Assembly: GCF_000381345.1 (NCBI RefSeq)
Contig: NZ_KB906411.1
Location: forward strand, 1-64,000
Length of the DNA stretch: 64,000 nt
Source of the DNA: Deinococcus apachensis DSM 19763
Lineage (GTDB): Bacteria > Deinococcota > Deinococci > Deinococcales > Deinococcaceae
Direction: 5' to 3'
Under the pieces are notes generated by a model that worked only from the letters and a program-made list of their open reading frames with translations, searched no databases and was not told the DNA's origin. Position 1 is the first letter of the stretch, and each line of letters begins with the position of its first letter. Below, in pieces: positions 34,722 to 46,990 of this stretch. Both the position numbers and the translations under genes were made by a program.

Positions 34722-35753
34722 ATGACCCACGCCCGACTGCTCGCCCTCGCCCTCCTCGCGCTGCCCATCGCCCCTGTGTCCGCCGCCCTCACCGGAACCG
34801 CCGCCGCCATGCCCGCCAGCACTCTGAGCGGCGCCTGGAAGGGCAAGCTCGACGGCTTCTACGAACTGGACGCCAGGTTCACCGTGAAAGGCAACCGCGT
34901 CACCGGGGTCCTGCGTTTCGCCAAGATCGACTTCCCCTTCCAGGGCACCTGGGACGCCGCCAGGAATCTCGTCACGTTCAAGTACACGTATGCAAAGGAA
35001 GTGCAGACCGTCAAAGCCACCCTGAAGGGCAGCACCCTCACCGGGTTCAACATCTCCCCGAAGGGCAAGCAGACGGCGGTGAGCCTCGCGCGCGTCACGA
35101 CCGCCGGGGCCGGAACGGCCGGGGTGAATGCCGGGGCCTACGTGATGACTGGTGTGGTGCGCGACGACAAGGGCAACCCCATCGCGGGGGTCGAGGTCTT
35201 CGCCGACCACACCGCGTACTACAACATGAACGCGGTGGGTAAGACCGACGCCCAGGGGAGGTACACCATTACCCTGGCTCACCAGCCCGGCACCTGGAAC
35301 GCGGGTGCCTACCTGCGCGGGCAAGTCGGCGGACAGCCCTTCGAGGTGCGCCTCTCGCCGGACAACGACACGCCCTTTGACGGGTCGAAAGGGGCCGTCC
35401 GGAACTTCACCTACAAGGCCAGCACCGGCGCGACCGGCAAGGTGTACACCACGGTCGCGCACTCGGCGGTGGAACTCGACTACGAGACCCTGGAGTTCAC
35501 CTTCACGCCCGACGGCCCGAACTCGGCGGGGAGCACCGCGCCCTTGACCCGCAAGTTCGTCATGGGGTTCGGCGTTCCGAACATCCCGTTGGGACGGTAC
35601 AGGGTCAGCGCCACTCACGTTCTGAACGGCGTCAAGCAGCAGCTCCTGCTGAGTTCGCGCCAGCAGAAGAACGAGGCGACCAGCGTTCTGGCGGAGTTCA
35701 CCGACGACAGCCACTACGGCCAGACCCTGGAACTCTTCCTCAAGAACCCCTGA
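34722..35753 (+). CDS. Exported two-domain protein: beta-barrel-like domain plus CarboxypepD_reg-like domain
   Basis: A 343-residue protein with a Sec signal (MTHARLLALALLALPIAPVSAA). Residues about 35-125 are a beta-rich domain (SGAWKGKLDGFYELDARFTVKGNRVTGVLRF, FPFQGTWDAARNLVTFKYTY) not present in the paralogues. Residues about 140-215 are the sandwich domain (YVMTGVVRDDKGNPIAGVEVFADH...TDAQGRYTITLAHQPGTW). The C-terminal half (VELDYETLEFTFTPDGPNSA, DDSHYGQTLELFLKNP) parallels the lipoprotein at 33546. Divergent from it, with two SARP-type promoters back to back. ATG has GGAG upstream. Confidence 0.87.
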   Translation: MTHARLLALALLALPIAPVSAALTGTAAAMPASTLSGAWKGKLDGFYELDARFTVKGNRVTGVLRFAKIDFPFQGTWDAARNLVTFKYTYAKEVQTVKATLKGSTLTGFNISPKGKQTAVSLARVTTAGAGTAGVNAGAYVMTGVVRDDKGNPIAGVEVFADHTAYYNMNAVGKTDAQGRYTITLAHQPGTWNAGAYLRGQVGGQPFEVRLSPDNDTPFDGSKGAVRNFTYKASTGATGKVYTTVAHSAVELDYETLEFTFTPDGPNSAGSTAPLTRKFVMGFGVPNIPLGRYRVSATHVLNGVKQQLLLSSRQQKNEATSVLAEFTDDSHYGQTLELFLKNP

Positions 35754-35835
35754 ACGGGCGAACGCGAGTGGCGGGACAGGGCTTCGTTCCGCCGCTACAC
35801 GTCAGGAGCTTCCCTTCATGACAGGAGAACACACC

Positions 35836-36594
35836 ATGCCAACCCTGATCCGGCTGACCCTCGCCCTTTCGCTGCTCACACCCCTCGCGCTCACCGCCCA
35901 CGCGGACGCCGCCGCGCAGGGCCAGACGCGGACGGCATCCGCCAAGGCCCGGCCCTTCCACATGACCGGCGCGGTGAAGAACTCGCAGGGCAAGCCTCTC
36001 GCGGGGGCACGGGTCGGTGCCGACAACACGGTGCTGGACGGCTCCGAGGTCTGGACGACCACCGACGCCCAGGGCCGCTACGACCTCGACCTGTCGAAGA
36101 TGCCCATCCTGAACGCGTGGACCGCCGTGGCCCACATCGTCGTGAAGTACGGCGGCGAGCAGCAAACCCTCACTCCCGAGGTGGACGACACGGCCGCCTT
36201 CCTGGGTAAGGACGGTGCCATTCGCAACTTCACGCTCAAGATCACCGGCAAGACGCCGAACGGCGGGTACTACGGAGCCCTGTTCTCCGCGCACCTCGGT
36301 CTGTCCGAGGCCGGGGAGATGCCCGAATACGGGGACGTGGAGTTCACCCTGACGCCAGCGGGACCGCTCATCGACGGCTCGAAGGGGCAGCCCATCAGGG
36401 TGCGCCAAGCCCAGCTTCCCTTCGAGGTGCCGCAGGGCCGTTACAAAGTCACCGCACGCTCCCTCTCGGGCAAGGGGCCGATCTGGCTGAAGGCGCGCGG
36501 TGGCGAATATGGCCCCGAGGCGGTGCTCGATATGACCTACACGGCGGGCACGGGCATGACGCTCTCGGTGGACATGGTGCACCCACGGCGCTGA
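35836..36594 (+). CDS. Exported CarboxypepD_reg-like protein
   Basis: A 252-residue protein with a signal peptide (LIRLTLALSLLTPLALTAHA). FHMTGAVKNSQGKPLAGARVGADN...TTDAQGRYDLDLSKMP is the same sandwich domain, more distant than the other paralogues; the C-terminal half (YGDVEFTLTPAGPLIDGS, FEVPQGRYKVTARSLSGKGP) follows the same order. ATG 35836 is preferred over 35818 because ACAGGAG lies at the right distance. It follows the gene at 34722 by 82 bases on the same strand and has no SARP-type site of its own, so it is probably co-transcribed. Confidence 0.85.
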   Translation: MPTLIRLTLALSLLTPLALTAHADAAAQGQTRTASAKARPFHMTGAVKNSQGKPLAGARVGADNTVLDGSEVWTTTDAQGRYDLDLSKMPILNAWTAVAHIVVKYGGEQQTLTPEVDDTAAFLGKDGAIRNFTLKITGKTPNGGYYGALFSAHLGLSEAGEMPEYGDVEFTLTPAGPLIDGSKGQPIRVRQAQLPFEVPQGRYKVTARSLSGKGPIWLKARGGEYGPEAVLDMTYTAGTGMTLSVDMVHPRR

Positions 36595-36668
36595 GGCGGG
36601 GGGCGCGGCCAGCCCACGGGGCGGCCCGTCACTGTCGGGTACCGCTCGTGCCGCCGGTAGGAGACGTG

Positions 36669-37211
36669 ATGACAAAAGACTTCTTGAGGTCGGCTGGGCT
36701 GGCGCTGGTGCTGCTGAGCCTGGTCACGGGAGCCGTGCTGGTGCCCGCGCTGCTTGGCGTGACCCGTGGCGCGAACTGGGAGAGCGTGCCCGGCACCGTC
36801 CTGTCCTCGACAGTCGAGCGCCGTGTCTCCCATGAGACGGACGCGGACGGCAATGGATTTACCGTCGAGCGTTTCGAGCCCCGTGTCACCTACCGCCACA
36901 CGGTCTCCGGCGTGGCCCGGGTAGGCCACGACCTCGCGCCGCATGAGGTCGCTTCGGTGGACGAAGCGTGGGCCCGGACGCAGGCCGCGCGGTACAGGCC
37001 CGGCGATGGGGTGACGGTCTACCACTCGCTGGACGGCACACGCGCCGCCCTGCTGCCCGCTCTGTCCGCTGGGGTCTGGGCCTGGCTCGCCCTGCCCGGC
37101 CTCGCGCTCCTGCTCGGGGTGGGGCTGATGCGGACGGGATGCGGGTCACCCCGGGGTCAAATTGGGCGGCGCGCCCCAGCGTCTCAACACCCTCCTCGCA
37201 GCGTCGGTTAA
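36669..37211 (+). CDS. DUF3592-like membrane protein
   Basis: A 180-residue protein with transmembrane segments at each end (LALVLLSLVTGAVLVPALLGV near 10-30; VWAWLALPGLALLLGVGLM near 135-153) and an extracytoplasmic beta-type middle: GTVLSSTVERRVSH, EPRVTYRHTVSGVARVG, RYRPGDGVTVYHSLDGTRAALL. That order is the DUF3592 pattern. GGAG precedes ATG 36669. The last 25 residues are polar. It lies between the secreted-protein genes and the SARP regulator gene, all on the + strand. Confidence 0.8.
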   Translation: MTKDFLRSAGLALVLLSLVTGAVLVPALLGVTRGANWESVPGTVLSSTVERRVSHETDADGNGFTVERFEPRVTYRHTVSGVARVGHDLAPHEVASVDEAWARTQAARYRPGDGVTVYHSLDGTRAALLPALSAGVWAWLALPGLALLLGVGLMRTGCGSPRGQIGRRAPASQHPPRSVG

Positions 37212-37319
37212 CCTTCCGACCGCACGACCTCTCGCCCCATCCAAGCCTGTTCCAGCTCCCCGCGAGGACGGTCGGGCCTCTCGATTTCGGGGCTCCGCGC
37301 CGTTGTATCTTAAGGAATC

Positions 37320-40300
37320 ATGAGCAGCGCAGCCTGGCGTCTGGTGGCCTTCGGCAAACCGCGCCTCCTGAACCCGTCCGGGGAGGGGGTGCGCTGTGAG
37401 GTGCGGACGCTCGCGCTGCTGACCTACCTCGCGCTGGAGGGGCCCACCTCGCGCTCTCGCCTGGCAGGACTCCTCTGGCCCAACACGCCGGAGGCGGCGG
37501 CCCGGAACAACCTCGTTCACCTGCTGCGACGGGTGGCGAAAAGCCACCATCCTGACCTGATCCACGCGGGGGAGGCGGTCGCGCTTGGGGGCGGGCTGGA
37601 GTCGGACGTGGCGGCCTGGGGGGTGATGGGGGCGGCCCCCGTGGAGAGCGTGCCGCCCGGCGTATTGCTCGACGGCCTCTCGTTCGACGACCAGCCCGAC
37701 CTCGCCGAGTGGGTGCTGGCGTGGCGGGAGCGCCTTGACCTCGCGCGAGCCGAACAGTTGGCGGGCGCCGCGGCCCAGGCCGAGGCGGAGGGCAACTTCA
37801 CGGAGGCCATTCGCCTCACCCGCGACCTCGTGGACCTCGATCCCCTGTCGGAGGAGGCGCACCGGCGCCTGATGCGGCTGCTGTACCTTGCCGGGGACCG
37901 TCCGGCGGCGCTGAGGGCCTACCACCGCTGCCGGGACCTGCTGGAGCGCGAACTGGGGGTGGAGCCCCTGCCCGAGACCCGCAACCTCGCCCGGCTGATC
38001 GACAGGGGAGCCGTGGAGGCGCCGCCGCCGCCCGTCCCGAGAATTCCGCTGTCAGTCCTCAGGCCCCCGGTCCTGGTGGGCCGCGCCGCCGCGTGGATGC
38101 AGATGGAGGAGGCGTGGGCGCAGGGGCAGTCCATCCTGCTCGTGGGCCCGGCAGGGTCAGGCAAGTCCCGGCTGATGCACGACTTCGTGGCGAGCAAGGG
38201 CCCGGCCTTCCGCCTGGAGGGTCGGCCGGGGGACCGCGCCGCCCCCTTCTCGACGACCGCGCGGATGCTCCGCCGGGTCCTGGATTTCCTGCCAGCGGGG
38301 TTTGAGCTGCCCGGGTGGGTCATGCCCGCCCTCGCGCCCCTGCTGCCCGAGACGCGGGCGGACCTGAGCGGCAGCCGCCCCGACCCGCGCATGCTCGAGG
38401 CGATCCACGTCATGTCGGGCGTGGCGATTCAGTTGCAGGGTGCGGTGGTGAGCGTGTTCGAGGACCTGCACGAGGTCGATGCCGCGACCACCGAGATGGG
38501 CATGGCGATGCTGGCAAGCCACTTCCCGCTCGGCCAGCCGGGGGGGCTGCCGCATTTTGTCGGTACCTTCCGCGACGAGGAGCTGGACCCGGAGACGCGG
38601 GGTGTGTTCGAGCGCTTCGTGGCGGCCGGGCAGTCGGTCTGGATCGACCTCTTGCCGCTCTCAGAGACGGACGTGCAGGAACTGGTGGGGAGCCTGGACA
38701 TCACTGAGCTGGAGGAGCGTGGCGACGAACTCGCCCGCTTCACGGGCGGCAATCCGCTGTTCGTCCTGGAGACGATCAAGCACATGCTCGAACAGGGGTT
38801 CACGGGTACGGCGGGTCCCCTCCCGGTGGCCGGGAAGGTGTCGGTCATGATCACCCGGCGTCTGGCAGGGCTCTCGACCCCGGCCCTGCACGCGGCGCGG
38901 GCGGCGGCGGTCCTCCAGAGCGACTTCGAGCTCGAACGGGTGGCCGAGGTGTTGCGCGCACCGCTGCTCGAGGTCGCCGCCGCCTGGGAGGAGTTGGAGG
39001 AGGCGCAGATTATGGTCGGCGAGCGCTTCAGTCACGACCTGATTGCCGAGACCCTGCGCCAGGAGACGCCCGAGGGGGTGCGCCGTCTGCTGCACCGCGC
39101 CGCGGCCCGCACCTTGGGGACCGTGGGGAACGTCTCGCCCGCGCGGGTGGCCGGACACTGGCTGGCCGGGGGGCAGGGCGAGCAGGCCGCCCCGTGGCTG
39201 GTGCAGGCCGGGCATGCGGCGTGGCGGGCGGCCCGGCTGGAGGAGGCACAACGCTTTTTCGCCGAGGCTGCCGAACTGCTGGCGGTCCACGACCCCTCCG
39301 CCGCCTTCGGGGCCCTCGCGCTGCGGGCCGAGGTGCTGGCGAACATGGACGATCCCCGGCATGGGGACGCGGTGCGAGCCCTGCACGCAGGGGCGGTGAC
39401 GCCGTTGGAGCGCGCGACTGCCTTCATGCAGGAGTACCGCGCCCTGGAGGGAACGATGGATGTCTCCCGGATCGAGCCCGCCCTCCTGTCGGGCCTCGCC
39501 GCCCTGCGCGCCGCGGAGGCAGGCCGGGAGACCTGGCTCGTGGAGGCGCAGCTCACCGAGGGGCTGGCCCTCGTCGCCTACGTGCGCGGGCAGCGGGAGG
39601 CGACGCTTGTTCACCTGCGGCGACTGGCCGACCTGGGCGAGCGCACGGGGTCGCTGGAGTGGCAGGCCAAGGCGCAGGAGGCGCTGGGCCTGGCGCTGAC
39701 GTCCACCTCTCCGCGCGAGGCGGGGTTGCACCTGGAGCGGGCGGAGGCGCTGCACCTGCGCAGAAACGACGTGCTGCGGGCGGGGTCGAGCCTCGCCAAG
39801 CTCGCCCGCGTGCTGTGCGAACTCGGCGAGGTCGCGGCGGCCCGCAAGGTGGCGGCGCGCGGCGAGGCGCATCTGGGCCGCCTTGACGCCAACCACGGCG
39901 AGCGCGTCGCCCTGCTCTATTCGCAAATCATGGTCGCCCAGTCGTCGGGAGACCTCGACCTCGCCCGCGCACTGTACGACCAGGCCCACCGCGACCACAC
40001 CGCCGAGCACAACGCGCTCCTGGGAGCCTTTCCGGTCCTCCACGCGAGGACACTGCGCCTTGCCGGGCATCCCGAGGCGGCCTGGGATGAGGTTACGCGC
40101 TCCCGCGATGGTCGGCCTTTCCCCGGTCACCTGAACGCCCTGCGGTCGCTGGAGGAGGCCACGATCCTGCTCGCCCTGGGCCGCGCGGCAGAGGCAGACC
40201 CTCTCCTCATCGAGGCCGAGGGGGAGCTTCAGGCGGCCCCGAATGTCCCGTGGCAGGCCCGGCTCCACGACCTGCGGGCCGCGCGGTGCGGCCCAGCGGG

Positions 40301-40376
40301 GGAAGCCCATCGGCAGGCTGCGCGGGCGCTGCGTGAGGAGCACGGGTTGCCGAATCACCACTGGAGCGCTCTGTAG
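37320..40376 (+). CDS. SARP/BTAD transcriptional regulator with AAA ATPase and TPR-like region
   Basis: A 1018-residue AfsR/LAL-like regulator. Residues 1-95: OmpR-type winged helix (RLVAFGKPRLLNPSG...LALLTYLALEGPTSRSRLAGLLWP). About 100-245: bacterial transcriptional activation domain (LDLARAEQLAGAAAQAEAEGNFTEAIRLTRDLVDLDPLSEEAHRRLMRLLYLAGDRPAALRAY). About 260-560: ATPase with Walker A GPAGSGKS (about 278) and Walker B VVSVFEDLHEVD. About 620-1018: helical TPR-like repeats. No DNA-binding domain at the C-terminus, so DNA contact is by the N-terminal winged helix. ATG 37320 has TAAGGA upstream. The SARP-type heptamer promoters at 30307-34677 are its likely targets; none precedes its own gene. 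The signal sensed is unknown. Confidence 0.92.
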   Translation: MSSAAWRLVAFGKPRLLNPSGEGVRCEVRTLALLTYLALEGPTSRSRLAGLLWPNTPEAAARNNLVHLLRRVAKSHHPDLIHAGEAVALGGGLESDVAAWGVMGAAPVESVPPGVLLDGLSFDDQPDLAEWVLAWRERLDLARAEQLAGAAAQAEAEGNFTEAIRLTRDLVDLDPLSEEAHRRLMRLLYLAGDRPAALRAYHRCRDLLERELGVEPLPETRNLARLIDRGAVEAPPPPVPRIPLSVLRPPVLVGRAAAWMQMEEAWAQGQSILLVGPAGSGKSRLMHDFVASKGPAFRLEGRPGDRAAPFSTTARMLRRVLDFLPAGFELPGWVMPALAPLLPETRADLSGSRPDPRMLEAIHVMSGVAIQLQGAVVSVFEDLHEVDAATTEMGMAMLASHFPLGQPGGLPHFVGTFRDEELDPETRGVFERFVAAGQSVWIDLLPLSETDVQELVGSLDITELEERGDELARFTGGNPLFVLETIKHMLEQGFTGTAGPLPVAGKVSVMITRRLAGLSTPALHAARAAAVLQSDFELERVAEVLRAPLLEVAAAWEELEEAQIMVGERFSHDLIAETLRQETPEGVRRLLHRAAARTLGTVGNVSPARVAGHWLAGGQGEQAAPWLVQAGHAAWRAARLEEAQRFFAEAAELLAVHDPSAAFGALALRAEVLANMDDPRHGDAVRALHAGAVTPLERATAFMQEYRALEGTMDVSRIEPALLSGLAALRAAEAGRETWLVEAQLTEGLALVAYVRGQREATLVHLRRLADLGERTGSLEWQAKAQEALGLALTSTSPREAGLHLERAEALHLRRNDVLRAGSSLAKLARVLCELGEVAAARKVAARGEAHLGRLDANHGERVALLYSQIMVAQSSGDLDLARALYDQAHRDHTAEHNALLGAFPVLHARTLRLAGHPEAAWDEVTRSRDGRPFPGHLNALRSLEEATILLALGRAAEADPLLIEAEGELQAAPNVPWQARLHDLRAARCGPAGEAHRQAARALREEHGLPNHHWSAL

Positions 40377-40392
40377 GGGTCGCGACCTGGGG

Positions 40393-41188
40393 GGTTCTGG
40401 CAAGTGAACGGCGGGCAGGCTGACGTTCCTGGTGGGCCGCCTGGAATTCAGGCTGCCCGCTGCATCACCTCATCCCAGACCTGCAGGGCGCCGCTCAAGT
40501 CGCGTCGCCATGCTGGGGCGGGTCCGGTGGTGCGGTTGAAGCTTCGAGGACTCGCACGTGCAGGGCCAGGAACTCCCGAGTTCGGCGGCGGCGCCCCAAG
40601 CCCAGGTGTTGCCCAGCCTGCTGCCGAGTGGCGCGGTGCGATTGCGGGGTCAGGGTGTTGCAGCGGGCCGTGGAGGCAACCTGAACGTGCTCCACCCTGT
40701 GGAGCACGGCGAGTTCCCGAAGAGCCGCCGGGCCGCTCCAGAGGTTGTCGGTGTGAATGACCCCGGGACTCTCGGACTCACCGAGCAACCGGGTGAAGAA
40801 GGTCCGGGCCGCCTCAGGCTCCCGATGCGGTTGGAGCAGGATACCGAGCACCGCGCCGCGCTCGTCAACCGCACGCCACAGCCCGTGTTTAACCCCTCCC
40901 ACCGGCGCGCAGACCTGGTCGAGAGGCCACCGGGAAACCCGACGTCCCCTCCCGATGACGCAGTTGCTCGGTGAGCAGTAGGACGAACCCCATGTTCCAC
41001 TGGCGCCGGGTCTCGTGACTCACCTGGATCCCACGCCCTTGCCGCAACTCCTGGACATCCCGTTGCCTCAGGGGGAAGTGGTGCTACAGCCACAGGGCGT
41101 AGCTGATGATGCTGAGGGGAAAACGGTAGCGGGCGGGCTTCCGGTCCGGCACGGCTCACCACCCTACCGAGCTTAAGTTGCCAGAACC
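40393..41188 (-). mobile_element. Full-length but inactive IS6-family element (copy C)
   Basis: Ends GGTTCTGGCAAG (40393-40404) and AAGTTGCCAGAACC (41175-41188) are inverted repeats enclosing 796 bp, a normal IS6 length. The transposase reads on the reverse strand from about 41150 (RKPARYRFPLSIISYALWL-stop-HHFPLRQRDVQELRQG), with an in-frame TAG and later frameshifts. The DDE region (ERGAVLGILLQPHREPEAARTFFTRLLGESESPGVIHTDNLW...VLHRVEHVQVA) is open at 40495-40902. Both ends are kept, so it might move with transposase from elsewhere. Confidence 0.85.
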
Positions 41189-41201
41189 AGCAGAGGTGAG
41201 T

Positions 41202-41873
41202 TCAGGGCGTAAACAGCTTCCAATGCCCCTCAGAAACGACTTCGGCGGAGCCGCCCTGCACCCTGATGGCCGTCTGATCGTCAATCGCGTACGCTGGACC
41301 CTGGATCTCAGCCGCCCACCTCTCTGCGGCGGCCATGGTGTTTCCCGGCAGGTCCGGGTGATCCAGATGCGGGAAGATCGAGAAGTCGACGGTGCCCAGC
41401 GTTTCGTCGCTCCCAGTAGGCGACATCCACTCGACGAAGTACCTCCCGATGCGCGGGGTCATCACCATGCTCCCGGCGCTCAGCCCCACCCAAACGGTCT
41501 CGCGTAGCGACGGCAGGAGGTCCGCCAACCCAGACTCCCGCAGCCAGTGACACAGGTACAGAGCGTCGCCCCCATTCACCAGCAGGACGTCCGTCTCCTG
41601 GACCCAGGGGACCCAGCGCTCTTCACCGATGCTGGGCAGTGCGGTGAGTTCCAGCACGCCCAGAGACTTCCATCCCAGCTCGGTCATCGGGCACCTGGGT
41701 TCTTGTCCACTGATGAACCGCCAGGCATGACCCGGATTGGTCTGGGGGTGCCCGTATCCCGCAGTGGGAATGCACAGGGCACTGGCCTCAGCAATCGGCT
41801 TGCCCAGGAGGTCGACCAGCGCGTTGTGGATGCTGGCATTTTTGATCCCAGCGGAAGTAAGCAGAAGTTTCAT
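41202..41873 (-). CDS. Peptidase E (S51)-like protein
   Basis: A 223-residue protein with the class I glutamine-amidotransferase-like fold of peptidase E: MKLLLTSAGIKN start, VLLVNGGDALYLCHWL, nucleophile elbow VWVGLSAGSMVMTPRIG (Ser about 132), YAIDDQTAIRV near the end. S51 enzymes cleave Asp-X dipeptides or process cyanophycin-type substrates; which applies cannot be told. ATG 41873 has GAGGGGG upstream. IS6 copy C ends 14 bases past its stop codon. Confidence 0.88.
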   Translation of the reverse strand: MKLLLTSAGIKNASIHNALVDLLGKPIAEASALCIPTAGYGHPQTNPGHAWRFISGQEPRCPMTELGWKSLGVLELTALPSIGEERWVPWVQETDVLLVNGGDALYLCHWLRESGLADLLPSLRETVWVGLSAGSMVMTPRIGRYFVEWMSPTGSDETLGTVDFSIFPHLDHPDLPGNTMAAAERWAAEIQGPAYAIDDQTAIRVQGGSAEVVSEGHWKLFTP

Positions 41874-42355
<482 letters not shown>

Positions 42356-43758
42356 ATGAACAGCATCACCCTGACTGTGAATGGCGTGCCGTGCGAGGCG
42401 CGGGATGTGCGGCCTCACACCACCCTGCTGAACTGGCTGCGCGACCAGGGTCTGACCGGCAGCAAGGAAGGCTGCGCGGAGGGGGAATGCGGGGCCTGCG
42501 CGGTGCTGGTGGCCCGCCCGGCGGAGGGAGGCGGCACGCGGCTGGAATCCGTGAACAGTTGTCTAGTACTTCTCGCCGCCCTCAATGGGGGAGAGGTCGT
42601 GACCGCCGAGGGGCTGGGCACGCCGGGCCATCTGCACCCCGTCCAGCGCGAACTCGCCGTACGGGGCGGCAGCCAGTGCGGCTACTGCACCCCCGGTTTC
42701 GTGGTCAGCATGGCCGCCGAGTATTACCGGCAGGGCCGACCCGCCGACGACTTCGACATTCACGCCCTGAGCGGGAATCTCTGCCGCTGCACAGGGTACC
42801 GCCCCATTGTGGACGCGGCGCGGGCGCTGGGCAGCCCCGCCGAAGAGGATCTGCTCACCCAGCGCCGGTCGGAGGCCCCGCCCCTCCCGCAGCCCACCCA
42901 CCTCCAGACTCCTGACGGCGAGTTTCATCGGCCCACCACGCTGGCCGAGGCCCTTGACCTGCTCGCCGCGCAGCCCGGGGCCGTGCTCCTGGCAGGGGGC
43001 ACCGACTGGGGGGTGGACGTGAATCTCCGGCACTCGCGCGCGGCCATCACGGTGGCCCTGGACGGCCTGCCCGAATTGCAAACCCTGACCTGGAATCCGG
43101 ACCACCTGGAGATCGGCGCGGGCCTGACGCTCTCGGACATCGAGCGGCGGCTGGCAGGCCGGGTGCCGTTGCTGGCCGAATGGCTTCCCCTCTTTGCCTC
43201 GCGCCTGATTCGCAACAGCGCCACGCTGGGGGGCAACCTGGGCACGGCCAGTCCCATCGGGGACAGCCCGCCCGTGCTGCTCGCGCTGGACGCGCGGGTG
43301 GTGCTGGTCTCCGCTTCGGGTGAGCGCGAGGTGCCCCTGGCCGACTACTTCACGGGCTACCGCCGCACGGTGCGCCGGGGGGACGAACTCATCCGCGCCG
43401 TGGGAATCCCACTGCCCCTCGCGCCCCTGAGCGGCTTCTACAAGATCGCCAAGCGCCGCTTCGACGACATCTCCAGCGTGGCGGTCGGCATCGCGCTGGA
43501 CCTCGACGGGGAGGTGGTGCGCTCGGTCCGGATCGGGCTGGGAGGAGTGGCGGCTACACCTATTCGAGCTTATGCCACCGAGGAAGTCCTGATCAGTCAG
43601 CCGTGGAATGAGCGGACCGTCCGCGAGGCGGCCCGGGTCCTGCGTGGAGAGGGCACGCCGCTGGACGACCACCGCGCCAGTGCGGCCTACCGTGCGGCGA
43701 TGCTGGAACAGGCCCTGCTGAAGTTCTACTTCCAGAAGCCCGCCCAGGAGGTGACCGC

Positions 43759-43762
<4 letters not shown>
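42356..43762 (+). CDS. xdhA: Xanthine dehydrogenase, Fe-S/FAD subunit
   Basis: A 468-residue small subunit passing electrons from the molybdenum subunit to NAD. N-terminal [2Fe-2S] domain with Cys40, 45, 48 (EGCAEGECGAC) and Cys69; second [2Fe-2S] domain with Cys108, 111 (GSQCGYCTPGF) and Cys143, 145 (LCRCTGYRP). The FAD domain starts near 185: LLAGGTDWGVDVNL, and IRNSATLGGNLGTASPIGDSPPVLLALDA. All eight Fe-S ligands are present. ATG 42356 has AGGAGCGAGG upstream. Its TGA overlaps the ATG of xdhB (ATGA). First gene of a four-gene purine operon. Confidence 0.95.
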
Positions 43763-46149
<2,387 letters not shown>

Positions 46150-46150
46150 G

Positions 46151-46990
46151 ATGCCGGGCTGGCTGGACGCGGTGCAAACTCTCTCCGAACGCGGCGAGCC
46201 GGGCGTCCTCGTCACCGTCGCGGCGGTACGGGGCCACGCTCCCCGGGAGGCGGGCGCGAAGATGGTCGTCTCCCGTGAGGCGACCTGGGACAGCGTGGGC
46301 GGCGGCAACCTGGAGGCGACCGCCGTGGAACGCGCCCGCGCCCTGATCGCCTGCGGGGCCTCCACCCCCGAACTCCTCACCCTGCGCCTGACCGACCGCG
46401 CCCCGAACGAGTACGGGCGGCAGTGCTGCGGCGGCGAGGTGACGCTGCTGCTCGAACCGCTCAGGACTGGGCGGCCCACCCTGGCCGTCTTCGGGGTGGG
46501 GCACGTGGGTCTGGAACTCGCACGCTTCCTTTCGCGGCTGGAGGTCAATCTTCACCTGATCGACTCGCGGGCCGCGCAGCTCACACCCGAGCGGCTGGCC
46601 CCCCTGCAGGACGCTCCCGCCCGCCTCCACATCCACCACGCCCCCATTCCCGAGATGGTGCTGGCCGAGGTGCCTCCCGGCACCCACCTCGTCATCCTGA
46701 CCCACGATCACGCGGAGGACGCCGCCCTGTGCGACGCGGCCCTGCGCCGGTCCGACCTGGGCTTTACCGGCCTGATCGGGTCTCGGGCCAAGTGGGCGCG
46801 GTTCCGCGAGCAACTGCGGGCGCTGGGCCACACCGAGGCTGGCCTCGCCCGGATCACCACGCCCGTCGGCCTTCCCGGTATTCGCGGCAAAAGTCCGGCG
46901 GTCATCGCCCTGAGCATGGCCGCCCAGCTTCAGACCGTGCTGGAAGCCGCCGAACCCGTCTCCTTCTCCCCAACTCAAAGGACTCCATGA
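46151..46990 (+). CDS. xdhC: XdhC molybdenum-cofactor insertion chaperone
   Basis: A 279-residue accessory protein that binds sulfurated molybdenum cofactor for XdhB. N-terminal XdhC domain: VLVTVAAVRGHAPREAGAKMVV, TWDSVGGGNLEATAV, NEYGRQCCGGEVTLLLE (paired Cys, about 98-99). C-terminal Rossmann domain: TLAVFGVGHVGLELARFLSRL, LVILTHDHAEDAALCDAALR, GFTGLIGSRAKWARFREQL. ATG is one base after the xdhB stop. Its TGA overlaps the ATG of guaD. Confidence 0.94.
   Translation: MPGWLDAVQTLSERGEPGVLVTVAAVRGHAPREAGAKMVVSREATWDSVGGGNLEATAVERARALIACGASTPELLTLRLTDRAPNEYGRQCCGGEVTLLLEPLRTGRPTLAVFGVGHVGLELARFLSRLEVNLHLIDSRAAQLTPERLAPLQDAPARLHIHHAPIPEMVLAEVPPGTHLVILTHDHAEDAALCDAALRRSDLGFTGLIGSRAKWARFREQLRALGHTEAGLARITTPVGLPGIRGKSPAVIALSMAAQLQTVLEAAEPVSFSPTQRTP

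Noticed and set aside
38661..40403. Open frame of 580 codons on the minus strand
   Set aside because: Antisense to the ATPase/TPR part of the SARP regulator; no recognisable protein.
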